From contig JBANDB010000003.1 of the NCBI GenBank assembly GCA_037576215.1, positions 310,001-374,000 of the forward strand: 64,000 nucleotides of DNA, read 5' to 3'. The translations under genes and the position numbers were made by a program. This document shows, piece after piece, positions 24,129-35,499 of this stretch. This stretch comes from Armillaria gallica (lineage: Eukaryota > Basidiomycota > Agaricomycetes > Agaricales > Physalacriaceae). Positions within the stretch are counted from its first letter, which is position 1. Each line of letters begins with the position of its first letter. The notes below the pieces were generated by a model. That model ran no database searches and was not told the DNA's origin. It saw nothing but the letters and a program-made list of their open reading frames with translations.

Positions 24129-25655
24129 TGACATGCTTGAAAAGCATTCACACATGTAATTTTGCAAAATGTATCAATACATACATTTTATAAAACCTAG
24201 ATACCAAGGAAATAAGATATACCTTAAAGCGCAATGTCCTAAGTGCAGGCAATGCAATACCTTGAGTGATGTCCGGTGGAGCGCATGGCTTAACTGTAGA
24301 GTGATACCGGAAGGGTCACACTAAGTCTAAAGCCCCAGCACTTGACACTGAATATGCTGACAATGCACAGAAGATGCGTGCTAAGAATAGAACCAGCGAA
24401 GCTCAGGAGATAATCAATACTTCATGCAACCTTGATCTATGATGCACAAGGCATGGCCATGCCAGGAGCTAGTGCTCTAGACCTCAGAATGTGTAGAATT
24501 GAAGTAAGACCAATGTCTCTGACTTTGGCCGATGCGCGTGAGGCCTAGACTAGAAACTAGTGGTCCTAGAAGACCATGGAAATCATTAGAAGATTTTATT
24601 ACCATAAGATGAGTTGTGCACTATGCTACAACTCCGAGGAGATACTAGACGATGTCAGTATGCGTGGATAGCGCAGCTAACCAATATCGCGCAGCTGAGA
24701 GACTGGGATCTGGCCCCGAGCTGGAGCTCTGAGTAAGCGCCAAGCAATGGCATGATTATGGCAACATGGGCAGGACCCAGGAAAGGAAGTTCCACCAGCC
24801 AAGAGTTACTATTTAAGGTTGTATTAATATGTAGAGCACATAGTATAAATACCGTAGTGTAGTAATAGTGTACAAGTTTCGGACCCCCATTGTAGGAGCG
24901 CACAAGCCTTCAGCTTAGTGCTCTAGCTTCGGGTTTAGTTTGTAGCTTCGAGCAAGAGAATATACCTTTTATTGAGAACATTTGAGGGACTTGAGTAGCA
25001 TGCAAGGCATAGAAAGCTTAGCGGGGGACTTGTGTACAGTTTGAGTGATTGGTTGACTGTGCTCCACCCTGAGAATAAGAGATATTGTGTCAGTGTGGAC
25101 ACGCTCTTGAGTTTTGAGGGTTTATTGTGACGCATGGTGCTACAGGTGGCAGAGGTTCAAACCCTTTGGTCTGATTAGCACATGCTTAGTTGGGTATACC
25201 ATTCTGCAAGTGGCAGAGGTTCAAACCCTTTGGCTTGTCGGACGGGGTTTATTTGGTTATTGTTTCTCTGGATCGGCACAGGTTCAAACCCTGTGGGTCT
25301 ACGATCGGTTTGGAAGCTTGAGCACATGGGTTCAAATCCTGTGGCTTGAGTGGACATGTTTTGAAGGGTTTCTGCTTAGAGCACAAGCTTTGAGTCGTGT
25401 TTAGGGTGTGTTTAAGTTGCTTGTGGTCACCTGGGTGTGTCGTGCAAGGCTTATTGAGGGTTTTGTCAGTGTGTGGCAATGAGTTGTGTATTGTAGTACA
25501 CCTTGGCTTGAGGCCCAGCAACATTGGTCGCCCCTCTTGTTATTAAAAGCCTTTGGACTTAGAGAGATCTAGATACCCTACAAGCACTATCGCTATACGT
25601 GTGTATTGTATATTCTGAGAGTTTAGTTGTATTGCTTCAATCTGCTTCTATCACA
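24129..25655 (-). mobile_element. E1 LTR (1.53 kb), most complete uninterrupted copy
   Basis: On the plus strand it runs from TGACATGCTTGAAAAGC to GCTTCTATCACA. On its own strand that is 5' TGTGATAGAAGC ... GCATGTCA 3', a TG...CA repeat. Immediately outside, at 25656-25670, lies the reverse complement of a polypurine tract, CTTGGGGGGATATTA, so this is the 3' LTR of an element whose body lies to the right. The LTR has no gene. An array of tRNA-B-box-like motifs lies inside it. The left flank CATGA is not repeated elsewhere nearby, so no target-site duplication was confirmed. Confidence 0.75.
25150..25345 (+). repeat. Array of GGTTCAAAYCC motifs inside the E1 LTR
   Basis: GGTTCAAACCC occurs at 25154, 25218 and 25281, and GGTTCAAATCC at 25329, spaced 48-64 bp. 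Each sits in a partly repeated unit (GTGGCAGAGGTTCAAACCC, CCTTTGG or CCTGTGG). The inverted E1 copy has five to six such units around 37340-37585 and 38505, so the copy number varies. The core resembles the tRNA B box (GGTTCRANTCC). I see no matching A box or tRNA fold. Confidence 0.7.
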
Positions 25656-26184
25656 TAATATCCCCCCAAGAACTTTGAGGGTTTGTGTGTGTAGTGTTGG
25701 GTGTGGACGTGATCAGTGTCTTTGATGCTGTTGCATTTCTAGCCTGCGTGCACAGAGTCTCTTCAACGATGAATATTGTCACACTGAGTGGTGATTGGAG
25801 AGAAGGCTGGGTTGACATTGGCAGATCTGCAGTGAATTGGTGATTGCCATAACCTAGAGGTATTGGCTGAGAAGGAGAGAGGGAGTGCATACCTTAAGCA
25901 TTGCATTCTAATGCCACACTCTGAGGTCAACTTGAGTATGGAATTTTTAAGCATGATGTTGATGTGATCCTTGAAGGCGACTTTCCTGAGAGAGTTCCTC
26001 AGATCTGCAAAGTATGGTTTTGGCCCATGATCACATGAAGTGCAGAACATGTACATTGTATTGATGATGGAAGTGAGGGGGAGGGAATCTGCTTAGCATG
26101 TGTTGTTCCATACAAAGCCATGTCCTGGAAATCAGGATGAAAATGGGTGCAGTGTCAGATCAAATGACAATCGTGCTGTAGCAT
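25656..26184 (-). mobile_element. E1 internal fragment: polypurine tract and end of a polyprotein frame
   Basis: Next to the LTR is the polypurine tract (25656-25670). On the minus strand, a frame ending at 25651 reads EETLCTQARNATASKTLI then NTTHTNPQSSWGDIM. The inverted copy preserves the same residues (EETLCVQARNATVLKTLI) around 32440-32489 and 36962-37020. The match at the protein level suggests the C-terminus of an E1 polyprotein. No protease, reverse transcriptase or integrase domain is visible. The E2 solo LTR interrupts the body at 26185. Confidence 0.5.
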
Positions 26185-27890
26185 TGATGAGCCTCCAGGC
26201 TCTGTATGCTCAGAATTCGTGGATTTAGCCATCCCTCACCCAATACCTTCGAAACGACACCATTATAATCCTCACACACTCTATAACACTGCCAACTCTT
26301 GATAATACCACAGATTTTTGCAGTATAAGCCACAAACATTCAGATACAGTCCTAAAACCGTGACATCTACTCCTCATGCACTCCATTATACTTCCCAGCT
26401 CGTCTTGTATCACAATTACCATATCTCATCATGGTAAGGCACCTTTGATCGACAATCATCCTAAAACAGGGTTGCTATATCACTCAGAAGCACTAGTTGA
26501 TGTGCTCATCAATCATTTAATGAAATGATGTGATTGATGCGAGTACCCTCCCAGCTATGATAATTATGGCTATGGCAACTATAGACCGTGTTTACTAAGG
26601 CTGTTACAGTGCCAAGACTTCGAATTATCGTTGCCCCATGCATACACCTCAGCATGGCAACTGCAGCTCAATAATCTGCAGCTACACAGCACCTTATGAT
26701 CCACTCATCGCTCAATAAAACCACATGGTTCACATCCATACACAGCAACATCGAGGACTTGCTGTTACTTTAGAACCACAGATACCATATGTTTACTATG
26801 GCTATTACAAAAGCCAAGGACTTACAGCCTTACTAAGGCTCCGAAGAATATTCTATTTATAAAATCATACTTGTAGTATAAAAACTAGGTAGATACCGCA
26901 TTTTTGGAGCTAGTTCTTACCCAGTTGACGAGGCTATGGCATTACCAGTCAGCTACAGTTACTCCAAGTTATTCCCCACCACTTGCTTTACTCTTTAAAC
27001 GTTGTTGGTTGCACCAATACACGAAATCTTGTGTCAATAACTTGCTTTTGTCTTTTAATGCTGCAACATCACTTCACTTTCACCACATAGGATTGTTTCA
27101 TCGCTTTCACCTTCTACATCGCCATCATTTTCATCACCCAGTTCAGTATTGCCTCCATGTAGGCCCAGTTCAGCTCCATAGGATAACCCTCGTCTTTATC
27201 ATTGTTCAGAGTTGCCATGCATCTATTGCCGCAGCACCCCACTCAGCACCTCAGTTGCTACGATTTCTACCAGTTTCTTGCAGTCTCTGTATGTTTATTG
27301 CTATTGTTTCGACTCAAAATATTAGGTACACCCCAAGCCACGTTTACTAGGCTATTTCAACGTCTTCTTGTCCATTGCCACGATTTCTAGAGCATTGCTA
27401 CGATTTCTAGAGCATTGCTATGATTTCTAGTGCATTTCTACAATTACTAGTCCTTCCACACAATTACTCGTCCTCCCCCATGATTACTAGAGCATTGCCA
27501 CGATTTCTAGTCCCTCCCCATGTTTTCTCAACTGTTGCTATGATTTCTAGAGCATTGTCACAATTTCTAGATCCATTTTTGCAGTTCCTATTACGGTTTC
27601 TTGGTATTCAAGTCATACCAGATTCTGTCCCATCTCATTTATCGAGATCCTTCCTGGCTTACAGCCAATGTCTACTAGTACTCCTTGACCAAGAGTACTA
27701 CTTCACTGACTGAAAAGTCGTAGTGTATCTTGTGTTATTGAGGAATTGACCGCATGGAGGTGCACCGAACCACTCGCACACACGATTGCCTTGATTGCCG
27801 TGCCACTACGTTAATTAACCAAGCTCATTCTGAGTTGGTGTTGCCATTGCCATGGAAGTCTAAGGCCCATCAGCGTGTACATTCAAGCAT
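26180..27890. mobile_element. E2 solo LTR, copy 2 (26185-27885) with 5-bp duplication AGCAT
   Basis: AGCAT lies at 26180-26184 and 27886-27890. Between them is a 1,701-bp repeat running from TGATGAGCC to TACATTCA (TG...CA). Copy 1 at 13450 aligns with nearly all of it. It contains no gene and no internal retrotransposon domain, so it is a solo LTR that inserted into the E1 internal region. A minisatellite at 27375-27572 is specific to, or expanded in, this copy. Confidence 0.85.
27375..27572 (+). repeat. About 20-bp minisatellite (GATTTCTAGAGCATTGCYA)
   Basis: Nine or so degenerate head-to-tail copies of a unit near 20 bp, including GATTTCTAGAGCATTGCTA and ATTACTAGAGCATTGCC variants, lie inside E2 copy 2. 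Confidence 0.75.
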
Positions 27891-28845
27891 CAAGACAATA
27901 GTGCCGAATTCATCTGACTGAATGAGGACAAGCAGACAATATGCATGGATGTTCCATGCTTTTCTATTCTCGCACATGAAATGCAAATATGTGCAATCAA
28001 ATGAACTGTACAGGGAAGTCTTATGTTATTGGCTTGATGGCTGCTTGAACTGTGGTCGCAAAGCTGCTGGGCATCACATTACAACTTCAAAGAGGTGTGG
28101 CAAGCATACATGCCAGGGTCTCTCTAGTGATGTCCTCTTATGAACACTTGGCTCTAGGTTCTAAACAATGTCTCTACTCTCAAAAACCATGGTCCACAAC
28201 TAATGTTCAAGATCTCAAAAGCACTATGGGTCATCCTACATGAAGCACAAATGAGTCAACAAAGGAAGGAGAAGACTTGATTGAGGTAGGCTCACCTTGA
28301 CCAGCTGGACAGAGCGATGGAAAGTGAAGTGCATAGTGAGAGTATGAGAATAATGGTAGCTACAGGAATTAGCAAATGAAAACAACCAAATCAGGATGCA
28401 GGCTGCAGGCTGGATTGGAAGCATGTCACTACTCCACCTTCATCCTCTAGTGCCCATCTTTGACTGTCACTAGTCACTCTTCTAATCCTTGGTTTCTTTC
28501 ACCAATAGACATAATGAGACTGATTGGCTGATGCTCCACACAGTCCAATTATGCTGAGTGAAAGGAAGTCACCACAGTATGTTGTAACAAGACCAAAGCA
28601 CAATACACTCACACCAGTCCTTCACACTATACTTTATTCTGCAATTGACAGCTTCTCTTAGTCCAGCCTGATCTTGATAAATATCACTACCTGGAAAATG
28701 ATGGTTTTTAACCCACTGTTCTCATCCTTTTCTTGCTAGAAAGCAACTGCATAAATTCACTATTAGCTAAACATTTCCAGTATCAGTTTTTGAGGCACAT
28801 ACTAATTTACACCATCTGGCAGCAACAGAGAGAGACTGGTGATTC
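27891..28845. other. Gene-free stretch right of E2 (E1 body and unknown)
   Basis: The target-site duplication shows that the sequence just right of 27890 was contiguous with that left of 26180, so at least its beginning belongs to the body of E1. A frame at 27922-28143 encodes CLNCGRKAAGHHITTSKRC, which loosely resembles a zinc knuckle but has the wrong spacing. Nothing else was recognised. Confidence 0.35.
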
Positions 28846-28849
28846 TGCA

Positions 28850-29200
28850 CACTCATGTCCTGATTCAAATTACGTTTTGTTTAGACACAGGAGCCGATGT
28901 GCAAGGGGAACTTTGACTGTTTTTGGGCCAGTTCTGACTGCAAGGCACACTCCTCATTGTGATCAATGGTGAGTTTGATTAAGTCCCTTGCTATTCTGTT
29001 CTTATCTTCCTCTTCAGGCTCTATTATCCCACCCACTGTGCAATTGATGACATCCAATAACAAGAAAGTGAGCACCGCTCACCTTCTCTGCCTTGAATTT
29101 TGGCTAAGGAAGGGTTATGGAGATTATACTAATGTACAGAGGTGTGCCATTCTCCCCTTTCTTCAAATGATTTTCTTTTGGGTATCTGGGCTCTAGTTCT
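28850..29200 (+). pseudogene. Decayed copy of the gene fragment at 54.6-55.1 kb
   Basis: The frame CPDSNYVLFRHRSRCARGTL followed by GPVLTARHTPHCDQW parallels NPDSNYLFSRDRRRCAMGAL followed by APILTVTHTPHYDGW on the minus strand at 55030-54915. Both have a GT donor after the final Trp and a following exon that is also similar (VSTAHLLCLEFWLRKGYG against LSASLLTLSLIFAQEWFG). So exon and intron structure is shared. This copy is CpG-poor. The protein family is unknown. Confidence 0.6.
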
Positions 29201-29289
29201 TTGAGAGGATGTATACAGGATCTTCTTATAGGGTTTGAGGGCCATTTGAGGTCACAGTACCCACACTACCCATTTTATTTCCTTTCATA

Positions 29290-30719
29290 TATGCATTGCT
29301 AATGAATTCTGACCACAGGATGTTAGATTAAGTACTTGATGAACAGAAAGTCTCTCATTCTATCAAAATGTTTGGTTTCAAGCTTCAAATAGAGAGCCAG
29401 ATATTTTTTTATTCAAGAAAGTTTGGCATGATGCACATTTGAAACTTGGATACTGCGACATGGATAAAGCCATGGCCTATAAAACTGATGGTTACATCTG
29501 TCGAACGATGATGTGGTCACCAGATGCTTATATGGCTTGTCTGCTGTGAAACTAGCATTACTTGTGAGTCCTGATGGGCTCTATTTCTCATATGAAGCTG
29601 GTGTGAGATATGCAAGCTTCTCATGGTGGACAATTAGTTGCTGTTGGGTTCTCATATCAATCTACTTATGTGTTGGCTTATTTACAAGGGGATTTCAGAT
29701 GTGACCCATTTTTGCTACTCACTTCAACAGCTGGCTCATTCAGATGTATTACAAGTCCGGAGTTTACAAAGGATTCATTCTTGTCTGTAGAACGAAATAA
29801 GGTTTAAGCACTGGCATCTGATCCTAACATATGTCAACAAAGCATTTTCAGCATGTATGTCTTACTCGTTTCACACTCTTTTTAATGTATTTTTTGAACG
29901 GAATATAATCTTTTCATCATTATTTATACATCTGTTGCCTTTAGTATCCATTCAAAGGTAAGTGGGTGGAGTCAAAATGTTCGTCTTGTGCTGCTGCCTT
30001 GCCAAGAGACTATCAATACAGACAAACAAAGAGGGCCTCTGGGATATATCTATTTTCTCCATTTTCACATCTCAATATACATGGTTTCTTGCTACAAATG
30101 TTTGTTTTAGGTCCTTAGGTATTGAATGGCAATAAAATTTGTGAGATATTGTGATGTCTGGCTTGCCCAGGACACATTTCTCCTTATCTGCAGGCTTCTA
30201 CAATTAACATGCACAAACAACAATGTTGCTTTCTGGCAGCTTATGACATCCTTGTTCTACCTGGTCATTCTGCTAATGATGTCATCCTTTTATCTGCTGA
30301 TGGAAGGTACTGACAGCTTGCTGATGGCTTCTATATATGCAAGCATTGTTGTCAGGCATGGGTTTTCCTTTCTCTGCCTTTGACCTTCATGATCTCGACT
30401 GTGTATATACATGTTTGTGTATTTTGAGTTTTAACATGCATCTCATTCACACAGTATTGGTTTTTCCTTCTGAGAGTATGGCTTACCCCACTGAGAACTT
30501 GTGAGAAGAGAATATTCTGAGTCTGTCAAGTGCATAACAGGATCAGCTGCTTGTTGCAAGACAGTGGCAAATGCATGTAAGTCTAAGTCAATAGTGTTTG
30601 CTCATCTTGCAGCAGCTGCAAATTCTGCTTTGCTCATACAGTGCATGGTATGTGAGGTTGGTGCCTGGAGGAAAGGCCAAACATGTCAACTGTGCCAAAG
30701 AGTGCATTGTAAGCACTGC
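29290..30719 (+). pseudogene. Broken frame with WD40-like fragments, unidentified
   Basis: Short pieces in different frames look like beta-propeller repeats: VRYASFS then GGQLVAVGFSYQST at 29600-29660, and LPGHSANDVILLSADG at 30249-30300, which resembles a GH...SxDG WD repeat. At 30600-30720 there is a Cys-rich piece (CMVCEVGAWRKGQTCQLC). The frames cannot be joined without many breaks. The call is tentative. It may be part of the same scattered host-gene copy as 28850-29200. Confidence 0.3.
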
Positions 30720-30850
30720 TGATGAGCCTCCAGGCTCTGTATGCTCTGAAATCACAGACACCACTTACAATTTATTGCCTATCTCCCTTACATGGACTTT
30801 CAGTAAACCAAACATTCTAAGTCTGGCACAGGTCAAATCATATTAACTCT
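30720..30850. mobile_element. E2 fragment, third copy (5' end only)
   Basis: TGATGAGCCTCCAGGCTCTG is identical to the start of the E2 copies at 13450 and 26185. Weaker similarity continues (CTTTCAGYAAACCAA) for about 130 bp and then is lost. Confidence 0.6.
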
Positions 30851-31770
30851 CCCACTCCACATGAACTTTCACCTTGATATCTATGAGTCATTGTGCCTCA
30901 AGACATATTGATTGCCAATCCTTCTGCAGTAAATTAAACATGTGTCATTATTCTGGACCTTTGCATGTGGACAGAGCCATACGGTCACACAGTTTTACTA
31001 CGTGTATGCTATGCAAGGCTATGGATTCTCAAGATACATAAGGATGTGTCTTATTTTGTTAGGACTTTAGTAAGGATTAGTGATATGTTAACTACGGATG
31101 ATTAAGTAGTAAGTAAATTAGTAACCTTTCGCAGTCTAGTTAACTACACAAACTTTTAATATGTGATACACAGTAGGATAATGCATAGGATAGTGGACTA
31201 TGGTTACAAATAGTTTGCTACACTCACTAATCGTGTACTGCAGTTATCAAGCAAAAGCAAAAGTTTGGTCACTTAGCAAGTACAATTCTGTAGTATGAAA
31301 GATAAAGGCTTGTAGATAGAAGAACAACAATCCCCTAGAGGATACATACACTATGCATATCACCCAATACATGCAAATTAAAGTTAATATCTCTATGTTT
31401 GTTAGACCCAAACTCCAATCAAGAGTAAACAATGGCTGTCTTGTGTTTGGGCAGTCACTGTTGAGTCTCTATATGAAAGGAGATAAGGCTAGTGTTTTAG
31501 CATCTTAGCAAGAATTAGCAAGAGTAATCAGTATGAATAAACATTAGCTTGAAGCTGGAGAATATACAGTGAGCCACACTACTTATATACTAAAAGTGAG
31601 GGTCTAAATATAAGTCCTTGGTGAGAGAAAGAAGTGAGAACATGTGTAAAGTGAACAATAGTCACAAGGTCATTTGGTAAAGTCATGATGACTGGTCTGG
31701 GCATCTAAAGATAAGATGAGATAAGAGAAGCACTGAAGATAAGATGGAGAGAAATGAATAAATTGTAACA
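30851..31770. other. Gene-free AT-rich stretch
   Basis: No credible reading frame. The segment is rich in TTAGTA/ACTA motifs. It may be diverged LTR or leader sequence of the retrotransposon whose gag fragment follows, but I see no defined boundary. Confidence 0.4.
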
Positions 31771-31779
31771 GGAACCAAC

Positions 31780-32095
31780 CCCTGCAGATGGAGACCCTTT
31801 GCTAGAGGAGACAGAGGACCCTCCCAGCCTGACAATCAGCCTCTTCCCCAGCCCCCCAATCCACCTGTCGTACCTCAATGATGGGCGTTGCCTCAACACC
31901 TCTCTCCCCCAAAGCCTCTGAGCCCACCAGTGCCCTGGGTACTAACCCAAGCGGCACCAGGACCTTGGGGAGATCTTAGACCCAAGATCATGTGAGAACC
32001 TGACACCTTCAAAGGGGAATCCTCAGACCTCTCCCAGTTCTTCTCCCAGTGTGAAATGTATTTTGCCATTTTCAACTAGTACTCCTGGCATCATC
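31780..32095 (+). pseudogene. Ty3-type gag N-terminal fragment (tentative)
   Basis: The frame around 31980-32090 reads EPDTFKGESSDLSQFFSQCE then MYFAIFN. This resembles the start of the gag domain of basidiomycete Ty3 elements (a P..F.G.....L..FL.QC..YF pattern). An in-frame TGA lies just before it. Upstream, 31780-31900 is Pro/Glu-rich (LLEETEDPPSL), as such proteins often are. It lies in the same orientation as the inverted E1 3' LTR at 37026, so it may be the gag of an internally deleted E1. That link is inferred. Confidence 0.4.
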
Positions 32096-32489
32096 CACTG
32101 TCATGCCTGCAGCATGTCTAAGGGTGTAATTTTGCAAAATGCCATACCTTACATGTCAGCAATGCAAAAGCATAGTGAGTGGGCTGGCAGTGCAAGTGGC
32201 ACATGAAGAAGCAAGGTCACAGAGTTAGAAAGCTCTATGATAGAAAAAAAAGCAGTGGAATTAAAACATAAGGACTTCATCATGCACCATACCTTATGGG
32301 TGGGCATGGCCATAAGGCCAAAGAGCAAGCTTGCTTGTGAAGCAATCCATTTTGCAGTAGAGATTTGAGCCTCAGTGGGATGCACTTGTGCATGGGCCAA
32401 GACTAATTTAGATAACTACACATCTGTAATCTATGACACTGAAGAGACTCTGTGTGTGCAGGCTAGAAATGCAACAGTGTTGAAGACAC

Positions 32490-32714
32490 TGTAAGGGATG
32501 CAAATTTCTACAGAGTTATTATTGCATCATTTTTTCAGCTATGTTTACATATAGTTTGTGGGTAGCTATGTATGCGCTGCCTTGGGCACTTTTCTTGCTT
32601 AACCTTTGATTTTTAACTCTATGTTGTGTCTTTGACCCTCTCATACTCTGGCTAATATATACAGATTGTGCTCTGTTCTTGGGTTTTAGACCCTCTTGAG
32701 GTAGATTTCTTACA
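32490..32714 (+). repeat. 5' LTR of E3 (225 bp)
   Basis: TG...CA repeat ending GATTTCTTACA. Its partner is at 36737-36961. They differ by scattered substitutions, so the insertion is not recent. Confidence 0.9.
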
Positions 32715-33783
32715 CTTTTTTGAGCATCTCATAGTGTATTTGACCATTGCTACCCAGCCCAGCCTGCTAACCTTTACAGACTTTCTCTGGTGCTCATCTA
32801 GCACCACCACTGTGTCATATATACTGCGTCTACTCACCTGACACATTTTTGATGCACTACATGACTTTACTGGAACCTCAACCAGCCCCAGCATTCATGG
32901 CTGCTTCAATGCTCGCCTCTGAGTGTCCTACCCTTTTCTTCCACATGACAGTGCTCGTTTAACTTCAGAACACAGGCGCTGCTCTACTGGCATCTCTACT
33001 GGCCACCATTTCCAGCTTCCATGGATGCTAGGTCTATTTCTTGGTGCACAACATTGTTAGTGGGGCATCGCACTGCTACCACTGCTACCCACTCAACTCA
33101 CCTATTGACTGCACCATCTGAGGTCCAGTCTCACCATGTACCTGTGTCATGGTCCCACCATTCTTATCTGAGCTATCATGATGCATCAGATGAGGATATC
33201 TTGGAGGAATTGGCTCAACATCGCTGACATCATGAGGGGGAGGTTCATAGTGAGTCTTCTTATCTTTCTTCTCCATCTGCTCACTCTTTGAGTGACCTAG
33301 GTGCTTGTTCTTGTCTATCAACACCTGCACCACAGCACACAGCTGTCCTGAGCCATTCCAGCTCATGGGCAAATGCATCACCATTGCATGTAGTGAATGT
33401 GTTGCCATTGTGCTTGCCTCTGGAGCCTTCAACTGCCCTCTCAGTCTCTTCTGAAGCATGCACTTCATCGTCACCGCCTATGGCTTGTCTTGTGGCTACC
33501 CTGAACCACCCCGGTCCATGAGCACCTACTCCTTTACCTCACAAAAGAACTCATTTCCTGCTGCCTTCATCTTTGTCTTCACTAGCTTTCATATCATCTG
33601 CTAGGCCAGATATTCTATCCCAGGATGCAACTCCTGTGTCACTGCTGCCTTCCCGTTTGCCTCTGGATGTCAAGAAATCTATACATAATCATCAGGAGGT
33701 CCTTTCAATGCTGCCAGGTCTTGCATGCATTCCACAAAACACCTTACCTGCTCCTCACTATGTACCAGTACTTCTGCTGCCTC

Positions 33784-33959
33784 TGTTGCAATATGCCAAA
33801 GTTATCCATAGTCAATAAGTACAAACATGATCATGTAGCTCCGCTGTACTGTACAATCTAACCATCATTTGCGTGTCTGTGTCTGTGCCTGAGCTTCTCT
33901 CCTTCTCTTTCTGTCTTTCTCCTTTCAGTCTGCCTTTCCTAGTCTCATTCCCTGCAACA
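33784..33959 (+). repeat. 5' LTR of the gag-only copia element (176 bp)
   Basis: Same length as the right copy at 35324-35499, with a small number of substitutions (for example CCAAAG against CTGAAG). That suggests a fairly young insertion compared with the rest of the island. Confidence 0.9.
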
Positions 33960-33974
33960 GGTTATGGGCCCCGG
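33960..33974 (+). other. Primer-binding site, half-tRNA initiator-Met type
   Basis: GGTTATGGGCCCC starts at the base after the left LTR. The initiator tRNA-Met anticodon arm carries GGGCCCATAACC in eukaryotes, so the match is to the internal part of the tRNA and not to its 3' end. This is as described for Drosophila copia. Confidence 0.75.
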
Positions 33975-34194
33975 CCCCCAAAATTACATTCAGATATTTG
34001 TCAACATCATCCAGAATCCCCACTTTCATTCCAACCCATTCCGCCTCTCAATCCATTCCATTTCACCTCTCTGAAGTCTCTATAGGTGTCCATCCACCCA
34101 TTCTCAGGTCCATTTGTCTCATTTCTGGCCTCCACCACCATATTTTCGGCACTCCTCTTTTCTGCTGCTGTCACACTGTCACATCATCACAACC

Positions 34195-35242
34195 ATGCCC
34201 GATTCAGCTGCTGTTACCCAGTCCCCCATCGTCACCTCAGCTAGTATTCATTCCCTTACTTCCTGGACCAGCAAACATGGCCCGGTTTCAGAAAAGAACT
34301 GGTTCACCTTCTCCCGCTTCATGAAGATGTGGTTCAAGGGTATTGGTGCCTCCTACGTCACTGACACCAGTGTAAAGTCTGTCCCCACTTCAAAGATGGA
34401 CCTGGACAATTCCATGCAGATCCATCTCCTGGGTGCAATAGAGGAGGACTCAGCAGCCTGTCCTTGAGGCTGATACCACCCTGGATGCATGGAAGAGACT
34501 TGTCAAGCTCTTTGAGACATCCACCGTGGCTCGTCGTATTGAAGCACACCATCATTTCTTCAATATTGAGCATGATGCCTCTCAGCCTATCACTGTCTAC
34601 ATCCAGGCTGTAAAGGATGCATGTGCTGTCCTTAAAGCTCTTGGTTGTGAACCAGATGATGTCATGACCGCTGATGTTTTGCTCATGAATCTCCACTCAT
34701 CATTCGAGTCTGTACGCACGACCATCTGTGTGGCAGAGACTGAACCCAAATTATCCTCTATCATTGCCTCTCTTACCATGTCAGGCTCTGGAACTTCCAT
34801 CAAGCATGAGCCCCCCAGTTTTGCAGGTATGGCGGCACGTGTTGGATTGGGTGGGAGACATTTTGGTGGTTCTGGTAGTCATGGTTCCAATTCAGACAAT
34901 TGGAGGAAGAAGGAGGAGTCAGATCATTGCCATTGCTCAGACTCACCCTTACGTATCGATTCCAAGGGTTGTTGTTGGTGCGATCCTACTCACGACAACC
35001 ACTGTCATCGCTGTGGACAGCAGAACCATATTGCAGCCCGTTGCATCTATGACATGCCTCAGCAAGTGAAGGATTGGGTTTTAGGTGGCCTCTGGCACTC
35101 AGAGACAGCTTCCGCCAATACAGTTTTCACATCATCAGCTGGTGTTGGACTTCCACCTGAAGAACCATCAGATTTGGATTCAGAGAGCTATGACATGGAG
35201 TATGATCCAGCAGATACTCCTGATGTTCTCCTTGTCACATAG
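34195..35242 (+). pseudogene. Copia-type gag with zinc knuckle, one frameshift
   Basis: The frame starts MPDSAAVTQSPIV at 34195. It reads through the nucleocapsid-precursor region (EKNWFTFSRFMKMWFKGI) and ends prematurely at 34467. From about 34455 a shifted frame continues ADTTLDAWKRLVKLFETSTV to a stop at 35242. One frameshift near 34455-34470 therefore breaks the gag. The middle (DAWKRLVKLFE, QPITVYIQAVKDACAVL) matches the UBN2/Ty1-copia gag pattern. A CCHC zinc knuckle, CHRCGQQNHIAARC, lies at about 35007-35048. The C-terminal tail is acidic (SDLDSESYDMEYDPADTPD). Gag would package the RNA in virus-like particles in the cytoplasm. It is probably inactive unless the frameshift is a sequence error. 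Confidence 0.85.
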
Positions 35243-35323
35243 TGGGTCCAATGGGAGCTTTCTTTTGGTTGTCTCATTCGGTGGGAGCTTTTTGTTTGGT
35301 AGGATACCTTTGTCAGGTGGGAG

Positions 35324-35499
35324 TGTTGCAATATGCTGAAGTTATCTGTAGTCAATAAGTACAAATATGATCATGTAGCTCCGCTGTACTGTACAATCTA
35401 ACCATCATCTGTGTGTCTGTGTCTGTGTCTGAGCTTCTCTTCTTCTCTTTCTGTCTTTCTCCTTTCAGTCTGCCTTTCCTAGCCTCATTCCCTGCAACA
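35324..35499 (+). repeat. 3' LTR of the gag-only copia element (176 bp)
   Basis: Direct repeat of 33784-33959, preceded by the polypurine tract CAGGTGGGAG. Confidence 0.9.

Noticed and set aside
18047..24955. KDZ-2 as cargo of a composite element between two direct E1 LTRs
   Set aside because: The left E1 copy is broken off exactly at the KDZ-2 terminus, and the right E1 copy is separated by about 500 bp of unrelated sequence. Separate insertions explain this better.
25150..25345. tRNA genes at the GGTTCAAATCC motifs
   Set aside because: No A box, acceptor stem or anticodon arm fits upstream of any motif.
27922..28143. Zinc-knuckle protein (CLNCGRKAAGHHITTSKRC)
   Set aside because: Spacing does not fit CCHC (C-x2-C-x4-H-x4-C), and the surrounding frame looks non-coding.
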